A stretch of 64,000 nucleotides of DNA from EW11 sp035765635 (lineage in GTDB: Bacteria; Verrucomicrobiota; Verrucomicrobiia; Opitutales; Opitutaceae). Below are positions 33,890 through 42,443 of this stretch, piece by piece; within the stretch, counting starts at the first letter, position 1; every line of letters begins with the position of its first letter. The notes beneath the pieces are model-generated. The model saw only the letters and a program-made list of their open reading frames with translations, was not told the origin of the DNA and made no database searches. The stretch covers positions 263,057-327,056 of the forward strand of contig DASTWZ010000007.1 of assembly GCA_035765635.1 (NCBI GenBank), read 5' to 3'. The position numbers and the translations under genes were made by a program.

Positions 33890-35256
33890 GCGAAGATCGC
33901 AACGACCTGCTTTCCACTTGGGCCCGCCTGGTGGAAGGCGAACCCAATGCAACCGCACTCGTGGAAGCGGCGGAAAACCGCGTTTGGACGCGCAAGGAAC
34001 TCGACGAAGCGTCGCGCGAGTGGGCGGACCGCGTATCCGATCCAGCACTACTCGAGGGCGCCGGCGTCGGCTTCGCGCTGCCGAACAATGCGACATGGTT
34101 TGCCGCGTACCTTGGTCTGCTGCGCTGCGGCGCGGTGCCGATCCCGCTTGACTCATCCGAGCCGTTAGAAAACCAGCGCGCGCTGGCGGCGGCCGGCGGC
34201 GCGCGCTTCGTCTGGAATGGCGCGACCCTCGAAACGCTCGAGGGCGCGGGAACGCGTTTTCCCGCCGACACCTGCGTGGTGAAGCTGACCTCCGGCACGA
34301 CCGGAACACCGCGCGCCTTGGCCTTCAAACACCGCGAGATGCTGGCCGATGGCCGGCAGATTTGCGCGACGATGAGTATTCGCCCTTCGGATACAAACCT
34401 GGCGATCGTCCCGTTCGGCCATTCTTACGGTTTGGGAAATCTGGTTGTGCCGTTGCTCGATCAAGGCACATCGGCGATCTGTGTTTCGGCGCCGCTGCCT
34501 CATGCCATCGCGGCAGACGCGGCGAAATGGAAGCCGACGATTTTTCCCGCCGTCCCGGCATTGCTCAGGGTGCTGGCGCTATCGGCGCTTGATCCGAAAA
34601 CGTTCGAGAGCGTTCGCACCGTCGTTTCCGCGGGTTCTGCCCTCTCGGCCGATGTCGCGAATCAGTTTTATCAAAAATACCACGCGCCCGTTCACGGCTT
34701 CTATGGTTCGAGCGAAACCGGCGGCATCAGCTACGACCGCAGCGGCGAAGCCACGCTGGCTGGCCGGAGTGTGGGCCAGCCGATGGAGGGCGTTCGAATC
34801 GTGCCTGCGGCCGGCCAGCGCTTTTGGGTCGAGAGCGCCGCGGTGTACACGCGCAAGAACGCCGCGCGCCGCACCGCAGGGGGGCATGGACGTTTTCGCC
34901 CGGCAGATCGCGGAGAACTGGATGCGCGGGGCGAACTCGTGTTGCTCGGCCGCGCCGGCCGCATGCTGAAGATCGCCGGTCGCCGCATCGACTTGACGGA
35001 ACTCGAACAATCGCTGCGCAAAATTTCCGGCATACGCGACGCCTACGTCGTCCCGCATCCGCACAAAACCGAAGAGCTCGCCGCCGCGCTGGCCACCGAT
35101 TTTTCCATCGAAGCGGCGCGCACCGTCATCCGCGCCGCCCTCGCCGCCTGGAAAGTCCCGCGACGCATTCTTGTCTTTCACGAATTTCCTCTGACCAGTC
35201 GTGGAAAAACGGATACAGCGTCTTTGCGCGAGGCGCTTGGAAAAACTGGCCTCTGA
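33886..35256 (+). CDS. AMP-dependent aryl-acid/acyl ligase
   Basis: The 456-residue protein has the adenylate-forming signature LTSGTTGTPRALAF (134-147), the GSSETGG (A5) region, DRGELDARGELVLLGRAGRMLKIAGRRID, and a catalytic Lys in PLTSRGKTDTASL near the C-terminus. In xanthomonadin and aryl-polyene synthesis the equivalent enzyme (XanA2/ApeH) activates 3- or 4-hydroxybenzoate and loads it on the ACP. Fused or free acyl-CoA synthetase activity cannot be excluded. Last gene of the plus-strand run; it faces the chorismatase across 178 bp of repeat. Confidence 0.9.
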   Translation: MSEDRNDLLSTWARLVEGEPNATALVEAAENRVWTRKELDEASREWADRVSDPALLEGAGVGFALPNNATWFAAYLGLLRCGAVPIPLDSSEPLENQRALAAAGGARFVWNGATLETLEGAGTRFPADTCVVKLTSGTTGTPRALAFKHREMLADGRQICATMSIRPSDTNLAIVPFGHSYGLGNLVVPLLDQGTSAICVSAPLPHAIAADAAKWKPTIFPAVPALLRVLALSALDPKTFESVRTVVSAGSALSADVANQFYQKYHAPVHGFYGSSETGGISYDRSGEATLAGRSVGQPMEGVRIVPAAGQRFWVESAAVYTRKNAARRTAGGHGRFRPADRGELDARGELVLLGRAGRMLKIAGRRIDLTELEQSLRKISGIRDAYVVPHPHKTEELAAALATDFSIEAARTVIRAALAAWKVPRRILVFHEFPLTSRGKTDTASLREALGKTGL

Positions 35257-35263
35257 AAAATTT

Positions 35264-35434
35264 GCCCACGAATCACACGAATCGATCCTCTGAAAGATTT
35301 CCCACGGAACACACGGACGGCACGGAAGAAATCAAACTTCAGAATTCGGATTCTGAATTCTATTCCGTGTTTTCCGTGTATTCCGTGGGAAGATTCTGGG
35401 GATCGGTTTCGTGTATTTGGTGTGATTCGTGGGC
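35264..35434. repeat. type A nested palindrome, copy 1
   Basis: The whole gap between the convergent AMP ligase and chorismatase genes is one triple-nested palindrome. Outer arms (35264-35281 and 35417-35434) are GCCCACGAATCACACGAA and its reverse complement with one mismatch. Inner arms start TTCCCACGGAA at 35299 and end CCGTGGGAA at 35391. The core pairs CAGAAT (35340) with ATTCTG (35350). Transcripts from either side could fold into long stems, so a bidirectional terminator or RNA-stabilising function is possible. Confidence 0.85.
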
Positions 35435-36370
35435 CTAAACCTTTTTCACCAACGTCGCTTCGATTTCGATGTTCAGCGCTGCGCGGCAGATGTCGGAGCG
35501 CAGCCAGGTCACGCGGTCGGCGGGTTGAAGGAGCGTCCCTTCGAGCAGTGCCCGGGCGGGGAGCAGGTCGGCGGCGTTGCGCAGGTAAACTTTGAAGTGA
35601 CGCGTCCAGCGGTCCTTCGCACCGAGATTGTCGCCGATGCCGGTCGCTTGGGAAATCAAGCGGAGGTTGTCTCGCGTGGTCGCGACCTGTCCGGCCAGAT
35701 CGCCCGGAATCGTCGCGTGGCCTTTGATCGCGGCCGTGCCTGAAACGAAAACGTAACTTTGCCCATCCGCCGTCGCGATCGTCGCGCGCGAGAAGCTGGG
35801 CGAACGCGGTCCGTGCTCCTCGGGATAATCGTAAGCGGGGACTTGTTCCGGATTCTCGACGTGCTTGGGCAGCGCACTGCCCGCCACGAAAACCACGGCG
35901 ACACGATCATCGTCGGAACCCACCGCGCTCGCGGCGGGCAGCGCGCGCTTGTACTCCGTGCCGAGCGCGGTCTCGAAGCTGATCGAGCGTCCGCGGCAGA
36001 ACGCGCGATAGTGCTCCAACTCGGCGGTCACGGCATTGATGCGGGAAACGTAGTTCCACATCCGATACAAATGCCGGCCCTCGACGGCGTGAATGATGCG
36101 TTGGTAAAGCCGGCGCGTGCCGCCTTCGAGCAACCCACCCGCAGCTTTCTCGAAGCCGCATCCGATCAAGAGGTCTCCAGCGCGATAAAGGGATAGTCCG
36201 TTTTCCTCGCGAAACAGCGTGGCCGGCGGAAAAATTTCCTCCTCCGCCACCCCGGCGAGAAAAGGCACGTCCACGGCGAAGACGTACGCGTTTTTCGAAG
36301 GCGCAACAGCCGAACTGAAGGCGATGCGCAGCGGCAAAGCACTTTCCTGCGCTGCGATGAGGTTGGACAT
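35435..36370 (-). CDS. chorismatase, XanB2/FkbO-Hyg5 family
   Basis: The 311-residue protein matches chorismatases, which convert chorismate to hydroxybenzoates or dihydroxycyclohexadiene carboxylate. Visible hallmarks are SNAYVFAV-like SKNAYVFAVDVPFL, the conserved HLYRMWNYVSRIN segment near residue 110, the FC-RGRS segment FCRGRSISFETALG, and a C-terminal YjgF-like part with SGTAAIKGHAT and HFKVYLRN. XanB2 yields 3- and 4-hydroxybenzoate, the starter for xanthomonadin. The ATG at 36370 is taken; a further ATG at 36385 adds 5 residues. Facing the aryl-acid ligase, it probably supplies the aromatic starter. Confidence 0.85.
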   Translation of the reverse strand: MSNLIAAQESALPLRIAFSSAVAPSKNAYVFAVDVPFLAGVAEEEIFPPATLFREENGLSLYRAGDLLIGCGFEKAAGGLLEGGTRRLYQRIIHAVEGRHLYRMWNYVSRINAVTAELEHYRAFCRGRSISFETALGTEYKRALPAASAVGSDDDRVAVVFVAGSALPKHVENPEQVPAYDYPEEHGPRSPSFSRATIATADGQSYVFVSGTAAIKGHATIPGDLAGQVATTRDNLRLISQATGIGDNLGAKDRWTRHFKVYLRNAADLLPARALLEGTLLQPADRVTWLRSDICRAALNIEIEATLVKKV

Positions 36371-36475
36371 TCGCGTGAAAAACACGGCGGGGCGTCGCGG
36401 CAGACAAGATTAAACCATACGAGCGAGAGAAACCGCTTGCTTCCTCTTCCGTGCTCCTCGAACTCGACCGCCGCG

Positions 36476-37720
36476 ATGACGCCGTTCGAGCTGTCCGTTC
36501 ATTTTTTCCTTCAACTCGTCTGTGTGCTCTGCGTTTGCCGGGCCGTCAGTTGGGCGGCGTCGAAGGTCGGCCAGCCGCCGGTCGTCGGTGAGATGATTGC
36601 CGGCGTTCTCCTCGGGCCATCGCTCTTCGGCGTCCTCGCGCCGGAATACCAGGAGTGGCTTTTCCCGAAGGCGTCACGGCCGATTTTGTTTTCCGCGGCG
36701 CAGATCGGCTTGGCTCTGTATATGTTTGTCGTGGGGCTGGAATTTCGCGTCGACCTGATCAGTTCGCGCGTGCGCAGCGCGCTGGCCATCTCGATTTCCG
36801 GTATCATTGCTCCGTTCGCGCTCGGATGCGGATTGGCGGTCTGGCTCTGGAAATCCTCGGGGTATTTCAACCCGGGCATCACGCTGAAGCAGGCCATGCC
36901 CTATATGGGCGCGGCGATGGGCATCACGGCTTTCCCGATGCTCGCGCGCATCATCGTGGAGCGACGCCTGACCGCCACGACGGCTGGCGCGCTGGCGTTG
37001 GCAGCGGGTGCGATCGACGATGCCGCAGCCTGGTGTGTGCTCGCGCTCGTTCTGGCCGGAATCATGGGCAAACCCGCACTGGCGCTCAACGCGGTAGGCG
37101 GCGGAGTGATTTTCCTCGGTTTGCTTTTCACGGTGGGCCGCGTGCTGCTTCGCAAAATGACCGCGCAAGGCGAAAAGGATGAAGAGTCCTGCCGCCGCAT
37201 GATGGGATGGATGTTTGTTCTCCTCATGATCGCCGCGTGGTTCACCGATAAAATCGGACTCTACTCCGTTTTCGGCGCGTTTTTCCTCGGCGCATCGGTG
37301 CCGCGCGGACGCCTCTGCAACTACATGATCGATATGATCGAGCCGCTCACGACCATGCTGCTGCTTCCGATGTTTTTCATCTATTCGGGCCTCAACACGC
37401 GCATGGACCTGATGACCGGAGCGACGATGTGGTTGGCCACCCTCGGCGTGCTGGCCGCCGCCATCATCGGCAAAGCCGGCGCATGCTACGCCGCCGCCCG
37501 AGCCTGCGGCGAAAGCCATCGCGAGGCGATCGGGGTGGGCATGCTGATGAATGCCCGCGGCTTGATGGAGCTAATCATTCTGAATATCGGATTGGAGCGC
37601 GGCGTCATAACGCCGGTCCTCTTCTCCATCATGGTGCTCATGGCCATTCTCACGACGGTGATATCGACGCCGCTCTTCAATCTCACCTACGGCAAACCGA
37701 CGGAAGGCGTAGTGATTTAG
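36476..37720 (+). CDS. Kef-type cation:proton antiporter (CPA2)
   Basis: The 414-residue protein has about 12 membrane segments, starting with MTPFELSVHFFLQLVCVLCV, then VVGEMIAGVLLGPS (the conserved Kef/Nha loop) and a central GAIDDAAAWCVLAL (ion-binding D-D in CPA families). A distal NARGLMELIILNIGL is typical of CPA2. It lacks the C-terminal Rck domain of KefB/C, so it may work without K+ gating by glutathione. ATG 36476 is chosen because it directly starts TM1. Confidence 0.9.
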   Translation: MTPFELSVHFFLQLVCVLCVCRAVSWAASKVGQPPVVGEMIAGVLLGPSLFGVLAPEYQEWLFPKASRPILFSAAQIGLALYMFVVGLEFRVDLISSRVRSALAISISGIIAPFALGCGLAVWLWKSSGYFNPGITLKQAMPYMGAAMGITAFPMLARIIVERRLTATTAGALALAAGAIDDAAAWCVLALVLAGIMGKPALALNAVGGGVIFLGLLFTVGRVLLRKMTAQGEKDEESCRRMMGWMFVLLMIAAWFTDKIGLYSVFGAFFLGASVPRGRLCNYMIDMIEPLTTMLLLPMFFIYSGLNTRMDLMTGATMWLATLGVLAAAIIGKAGACYAAARACGESHREAIGVGMLMNARGLMELIILNIGLERGVITPVLFSIMVLMAILTTVISTPLFNLTYGKPTEGVVI

Positions 37721-37738
37721 CCACTACAGAGAGTTCGC

Positions 37739-38476
37739 GTGTCGATGCTGACAAAAGCCGAAGTCGCCCGTCTCCGCTCGCTGCACGAAAAGAAGAATCG
37801 CGAGGCGGAAAAGGTCTTCGTTGTCGAAGGCGAAAAAGTCGTGCGCGAGCTGCTCGAGGCCGGCTTTCCGTTCCTCGAAGTCTACGGCACGAGCCAGGCG
37901 GTCGCGGCGGAGTTTTCCGGCAAAGTTCGCCTGATCACGACACTCGAGATGGCGCGGATCAGCCATTTTCCCACGCCTTCATCGCTCTTCGCGCTCGGGC
38001 GTTTGGAGCGTCACACGCTCGGCGAAAACGAACTGGATACGGGCCTTACCCTGGCGCTGGACGGCGTGCAGGACGCAGGCAATGTCGGCACGCTGCTGCG
38101 GCTCGCCGATTGGTTTGGAGCCACGCGCGTGCTGCTGTCTCCCGACTCGGCAGATCTCTTCAGCCAAAAAGTGATCAATGCGAGCATGGGATCGTTTGCT
38201 CGCGTGCGTGTCGTAACCGCAGAACTAGCCGATGCGCTCGAACGCGTGAGAGTGCCGGTGCTCGGCTGCGATTTATCCGGCGACGACATTCACGGCGTCG
38301 ATGTGGGATCGAACGTCGTGGTCGTGATCGGCAGCGAAGGCCGTGGATTGTCCGTCGCGACGCGCCCGCGCATCACACGTTTCGTCACTATCCCCCGCCG
38401 CGGCGCCGCCGAATCCCTAAATGCCGCCGTGGCCGCCGGCATTGTATTGGATAATCTGATACGCGCTGCGCGCTAG
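37739..38476 (+). CDS. TrmH/SpoU family RNA methyltransferase
   Basis: The 245-residue product has the three SpoU motifs: DAGNVGTLLRLADWFGA (motif 1), VVVIGSEGRGLS (motif 2) and ESLNAAVAAGIVL (motif 3), a trefoil-knot SAM-binding fold, plus an N-terminal L30e-like substrate domain from residue 9 (ARLRSLHEKKNREAEKVFVVEG). It 2'-O-methylates rRNA or tRNA ribose. The start codon is GTG 37739; ATG 37745 is an alternative two residues later. Confidence 0.93.
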   Translation: MSMLTKAEVARLRSLHEKKNREAEKVFVVEGEKVVRELLEAGFPFLEVYGTSQAVAAEFSGKVRLITTLEMARISHFPTPSSLFALGRLERHTLGENELDTGLTLALDGVQDAGNVGTLLRLADWFGATRVLLSPDSADLFSQKVINASMGSFARVRVVTAELADALERVRVPVLGCDLSGDDIHGVDVGSNVVVVIGSEGRGLSVATRPRITRFVTIPRRGAAESLNAAVAAGIVLDNLIRAAR

Positions 38477-38495
38477 AGCGTTTTCAAAAAACCTA

Positions 38496-38695
38496 TAGCC
38501 GCAAAGAGGCACAAAAAGAGCAAAGAGGATTTCGGGTTTGCGAAGTCGCTCGCAATGGCCGCTCCACAACGCGGTTGGGGCATTGGTTTGTAACTCCAAA
38601 CCAAAATACCAGACCACTCCCGAGCGACGAATGTCTGAGCCGCGTCGGCGTAACAAAAATCCTCTTTGCGTATCTTGTGAGCCTCTTTGCGGCTA
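38496..38695. repeat. type B nested palindrome, copy 1
   Basis: Outer arms TAGCCGCAAAGAGGCACAAA... (from 38496) and ...GCCTCTTTGCGGCTA (to 38695) pair over about 37 bp with a few mismatches. Inside, GTCGCTCG (38545) pairs with CGAGCGAC (38621), and the core TTGGTTTG (38583-38590) pairs perfectly with CAAACCAA (38597-38604). It sits just past the SpoU stop in a convergent gap. A type C element follows it. Confidence 0.85.
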
Positions 38696-38770
38696 AAAAT
38701 AGTCGTGATCGATACCCTGAGACTTTGCTTCGCTGTACCTTTCGCGGCTACAGTTTCATTTTATATGCTA

Positions 38771-39003
38771 TAAGGAAGAAGTAAGAATGCTGGATGATGA
38801 ATGCAGGCGGGCCCAGCCTCAGCGGGTAGGGCGAGGCGTCCCTGGCGAACCGCGCTGAGCGTGGCTCATCCGGGAGGTTAGTCTGAACGATTGCGGCTCG
38901 CCTGGAGGCTTCGCCCTATCCACTGAGGCGATTCGTTTGGGACACGTCAGACGCAGTCCGAGACTGCGCGTTCGATCATTCTGCATTCTTACTTCTTCCT
39001 TCA
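38771..39003. repeat. type C element (REP-pair-like), copy 1
   Basis: Outer arms TAAGGAAGAAGTAAGAATGC (from 38771) and GCATTCTTACTTCTTCCTT (to about 39001) flank an inner pair of imperfect hairpin units. Left unit starts GTAGGGCGAGGCG at 38826; right unit ends CTTCGCCCTAT near 38919. The loop keeps the GTGGCTCA...CGGGAGGTTA word also seen in copies 2 and 3. This is the most diverged copy. It ends 12 bp before the DEAD-box helicase stop. Confidence 0.8.
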
Positions 39004-39014
39004 TCCTTTGCCTT

Positions 39015-40712
39015 CTACCGCCGCCCACCGCGGTGCAGGCGGCTGGCGGGCTTCTTTTCGGCGGCGGCGTCCAGGGCGTTTTCGTCGAAGAGCGCGGAAT
39101 AGATGTAGTTAAAATTCTCGATCTTCTTCCGCTCGATCGACGCGCCGATATAGCGCTCGATCGAACGCGCGTCCCGCACGTCGTCTTCCGTCACGAGCGT
39201 AAAGGCGTCTCCCGTCGCTTGCGCGCGCCCCGTGCGGCCGATGCGGTGCACGTAGTCCTCGGGATTTTCCGGCACGTCGTAGTTGATGACGTGCGACACG
39301 CCCGCGATATCCAAACCGCGCGCGGCGATGTCCGTCGCGACCAAGACCTCGTATTTGCCGCTCTTGAAACCTTCCAGCGCCTCGACGCGCTCGCGCTGGC
39401 TGCGATCGGAATGGATCACGCCCACCTTGTGCTCGGCCTGGATCAAACGGCGCGCGATCCGATCCGCGCCGAACTTCGTCCGCGAAAAGATGATCACGCT
39501 CTTGTAGTCCGTGCGCTCGAGCAGCGCTTCCAGCAGATCGAACTTCTGCGAATTCACGACGGGATAAAACGCGTGCGAGACCGTCTCGGCCGGAGATCGG
39601 CGGTGCCCGATGTTCACCTCGGCGGGATCGCGCAAGGCCCAGCTCGCGAGCGAAGCGATTTCCGGCGGCAAGGTCGCGGTGAAGAAAAGCGTCTGCCGCG
39701 TCTTCGGGCACTTTTGCACGATGCGTTTCACGTCCGGCAAAAATCCCATGTCCAGCATGCGGTCGACCTCGTCTAAAACCAAAATCTCGATGTCGGCCAA
39801 ACTCGCATCGCCCTGCTCCAAGTGATCGAGCAAACGGCCTGGCGTCGCCGCGAGCACGTCCATCCCCTTGGCCAAATCCTCGCGCTGTTTGCCGTATCCA
39901 ACACCTCCATACACGACGGTGACGTCGAGGTCGGTGTATTTGCCGTAATTGCGAAACGCTTCTTCAACCTGCAACGCGAGTTCGCGAGTCGGCTCCAGCA
40001 CGAGCACGCGCAATTTTCCGTGTTCTCCGAGTCGTTGCAAAATGGGCAAGGCGAATGCCGCCGTTTTTCCAGTTCCGGTCTGAGCGGAACCGATCAAGTC
40101 GCGACCGCTGAGCACCACCGGAATCGCCTGCGCCTGAATCGGCGTGGGCTCTGCATAACCTTTCTCCTGCACCGCGTAGGCGATCGCATCGCCCAGGCCG
40201 AGTCTTGAAAAAGCCGTGTCCATTTTCGGGACCTCGGGCTTCGGCCGCGGAGCGCGCGGCGCATGCGCGGGTTTGCGAGGCGAGTCGCGATGCTCGCCGA
40301 ATTCATGGTGTTCGTGCGAACCATGCGACTCGTGACGCTCGCGATGTTCGCCGCGAGCCGGACGTTTTTCGCCGCGCGAAGAACGTTCGCCGTGAGCGTG
40401 GCCTCGCTTCTCTTGTCCGCGTCCGGATTTTTCCGAGCCACGACCGTGACCGGCCTCGCGGGATTTTCCCGAGGCGCCCTCGTGGCCGGCGCCATGCGGT
40501 TTATCCGCTTTGCCTTCGTGACGTCCACGACCGGCGCCGCCTCGCTGGCCTCCGCCTTGATGAGTGCGCTCGGATGACGCCGAGGGATGTTTTGAACCGC
40601 CTGCCGCGTGGGCCCGGCGTGTCGTCGGGTGCTCCGACCTCTCCGCTGAAGGGGCGGCCTTCTCGCCCGAACCTAATGACTTCCGCAACTTAGAAATTAA
40701 CTTCCGCAACAT
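39015..40712 (-). CDS. DEAD-box RNA helicase, RhlE-like, with long basic N-terminal extension
   Basis: The 565-residue protein has a standard helicase core from about residue 165: Q motif (FSRLGLGDAI...PTPIQAQAIP), AQTGTGKT (210-217), DEVD in VLDEVDRMLDMGF (variant of DEAD), FTAT (motif III) and HRIGRTGRA (motif VI). The first 160 residues are Lys/Arg/His/Gly/Glu-rich and disordered, probably for RNA or ribosome binding. RhlE-type helicases remodel RNA in ribosome assembly or cold adaptation. Start at 40712 gives MLRKLISKLRKS. Confidence 0.9.
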   Translation of the reverse strand: MLRKLISKLRKSLGSGEKAAPSAERSEHPTTRRAHAAGGSKHPSASSERTHQGGGQRGGAGRGRHEGKADKPHGAGHEGASGKSREAGHGRGSEKSGRGQEKRGHAHGERSSRGEKRPARGEHRERHESHGSHEHHEFGEHRDSPRKPAHAPRAPRPKPEVPKMDTAFSRLGLGDAIAYAVQEKGYAEPTPIQAQAIPVVLSGRDLIGSAQTGTGKTAAFALPILQRLGEHGKLRVLVLEPTRELALQVEEAFRNYGKYTDLDVTVVYGGVGYGKQREDLAKGMDVLAATPGRLLDHLEQGDASLADIEILVLDEVDRMLDMGFLPDVKRIVQKCPKTRQTLFFTATLPPEIASLASWALRDPAEVNIGHRRSPAETVSHAFYPVVNSQKFDLLEALLERTDYKSVIIFSRTKFGADRIARRLIQAEHKVGVIHSDRSQRERVEALEGFKSGKYEVLVATDIAARGLDIAGVSHVINYDVPENPEDYVHRIGRTGRAQATGDAFTLVTEDDVRDARSIERYIGASIERKKIENFNYIYSALFDENALDAAAEKKPASRLHRGGRR

Positions 40713-40826
40713 GTATTACACCGCAGCTTTCCGCATGGTGCCGCATTTGCAAAGACAAAGGAAAAGGCGAATGAAGAATGAAGAAGTAAGAATGCAGAAT
40801 GAGAGAAGGCGAAGGCGGAAGGAATA

Positions 40827-40964
40827 CGAAGGCTGAAGGCTGAAGGCTGAACGCTGAAGGCTGAAACGGAAACACGGATCGCGGATCGTGAGCCCAAAAG
40901 CTCGAGCACGTTTTCTACGCACAGCGGCTTGTTTCAGCCTTCAGCCTTCTCCCTTCAGCCTTCG
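40827..40964. repeat. type D palindrome with 9-bp tandem units
   Basis: Tandem GAAGGCTGA/GAACGCTGA units (CGAAGGCTGAAGGCTGAAGG... from 40827 to about 40867) are matched by their inverted counterparts (GTTTCAGCCTTCAGCC... 40931-40964). Just upstream, at about 40768-40801, is GAATGAAGAAGTAAGAATGCAG, a fragment of the type C outer arm. The element occupies the divergent gap between the DEAD-box helicase and the PilT-like gene, so it lies in both promoter regions. No gene is seen in 40713-41040. Confidence 0.75.
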
Positions 40965-41040
40965 TTTTCTAGGTAACGTACCCCAGGAAAAAGCGCTTCG
41001 GTATTCCCGGGCGCTGCCGATGAAGGAATGACGACTTTGC

Positions 41041-42441
41041 ATGAATCACGACGTCCAATGGCTGGCCCGATTGGGCGTTGATCGAGGGCTGTTCACTCGC
41101 GCCAACTGCCTCGTGCTGCGCAAGGTGCTCGGCGACGACGTCGCACTCGTGGACTTCGCGCAGCGGTTGATCGACGAAGGTTTCGTCGAGGATATCGAGC
41201 AGCTGGAACAACTGGCCGGGAATGCGGCGGAATTTGCCGCGTCCGGCGCGCCATCGATCGACCCTTTCGCAGACAATCCGGCCGATGCCAATCCCATCGG
41301 AAATGCGTCGCTCGGTTCCGCAGGCGCGCCCTTGCCCGCTTTCGATTTGGAGCAAACGCTCGCGTTGCCCGATGCCGAATTGAAAGACGCGTTGTCCGAA
41401 CTCCTGCGCGCGGGCGCTCGGTTCGGCGCGAGCGATCTCCATATTTCTGCCGGCGCGAAACCGTTTCTGCGCAAGCACCGCCAGCTCGTCGAACTCGGCG
41501 AACGTGCACTGACTTCGGACGAAGCGCTGCGGCTCAACACCGTTTTGCTCCAGCCCGAGCAGCAACAGGCGTACTACGAAAAGCGCGATTTCGACTACGC
41601 CCTGGCACTCGGTCCGAGCAGCCGGTACCGGGTGAACTTGATGTTTCACCGCGCCGGCGCCGCCGGGTCGTACCGCATGGTGCCGTCGCGCATTCCGCGC
41701 CTGGATGACCTCGGTCTCCGAAATCTGGATACAATTCGCCGCCTCCTCAGTTTCCACAACGGACTCATCCTCGTCACCGGTCCGGTCGGCGCGGGAAAAA
41801 CCACGACGCTGGCCGCGCTGGTTTCCGAGCTCAACGACACGCGTTCCGATCACATCATCACCATCGAGGATCCGATCGAGATCGTGCAGCCGGCTCGCCG
41901 CTGCAACGTCACGCAGCGCGAGGTCGGCCCGCACACAAAATCATTTTCCACCGCGCTGAAGGGCGCGCTTCGCGAAGATCCCGACGTGATCATCGTCGGC
42001 GAACTTCGCGACCTCGAGACGATCGAGATGGCCATCACCGCGGCAGAAACCGGCCACTTGGTCATCGGCACGATGCACACGAGCGACGCCGCGACGACGT
42101 TGAACCGGCTGCTGGATGTTTTCCCCGCGGCGCAACAGCCCCAGATCCGCGCCAGCGTGGCGGAGAGCCTGCGCGGCGTGATTTGCCAGCGCCTTCTTCC
42201 CGGCACCGAGGGCGGACTCGTCCTCGCCTCGGAAATTCTCGTGGGCAACGCCGCCGTCGCGAACCTGATTCGTGAAGGAAAAACCCAGGGGCTGCGCAAT
42301 GTCATGGAAACGGGTTCGCGCGATGGGATGTGTCTGATGGAGGCGGTAATTTTCGAGCTCTATCAGCGCGGAAAAATTTCGCCCGACACGGCGCGCGCCC
42401 AGATCGGATCGCGCGTCCTTCGCGCCAAAATCGCTGCCTGA
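41041..42441 (+). CDS. PilT/PilU-like twitching motility ATPase with N-terminal extension
   Basis: The 466-residue protein carries the PilT-type motor domain: SDLHIS (131-136), GPVGAGKTTT (247-256, Walker A), a HIITIEDPIE Asp box, DVIIVGELRDLETI (Walker B) and GHLVIGTMHTSDA (His box). Residues 1-115 are an extra domain of the kind found in GspE/PilB-N-like or PilZ-like parts; I cannot name it. PilT-class ATPases retract type IV pili. The next PilT-like gene is adjacent (3 bp past the stop), but pilB, pilC and pilin genes are not seen in this window. Confidence 0.88.
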   Translation: MNHDVQWLARLGVDRGLFTRANCLVLRKVLGDDVALVDFAQRLIDEGFVEDIEQLEQLAGNAAEFAASGAPSIDPFADNPADANPIGNASLGSAGAPLPAFDLEQTLALPDAELKDALSELLRAGARFGASDLHISAGAKPFLRKHRQLVELGERALTSDEALRLNTVLLQPEQQQAYYEKRDFDYALALGPSSRYRVNLMFHRAGAAGSYRMVPSRIPRLDDLGLRNLDTIRRLLSFHNGLILVTGPVGAGKTTTLAALVSELNDTRSDHIITIEDPIEIVQPARRCNVTQREVGPHTKSFSTALKGALREDPDVIIVGELRDLETIEMAITAAETGHLVIGTMHTSDAATTLNRLLDVFPAAQQPQIRASVAESLRGVICQRLLPGTEGGLVLASEILVGNAAVANLIREGKTQGLRNVMETGSRDGMCLMEAVIFELYQRGKISPDTARAQIGSRVLRAKIAA

Positions 42442-42443
42442 CC

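Noticed and set aside
39772..39790. DEVD in place of DEAD as evidence of a non-helicase
   Set aside because: Other motifs are intact and DEVD is a known variant in RhlE-type helicases.
40716..40922. Ser/Phe/Gln-rich frames such as FSLQPSAFSLQPSAF on the minus strand
   Set aside because: They are translations of the type D tandem units, not protein genes.
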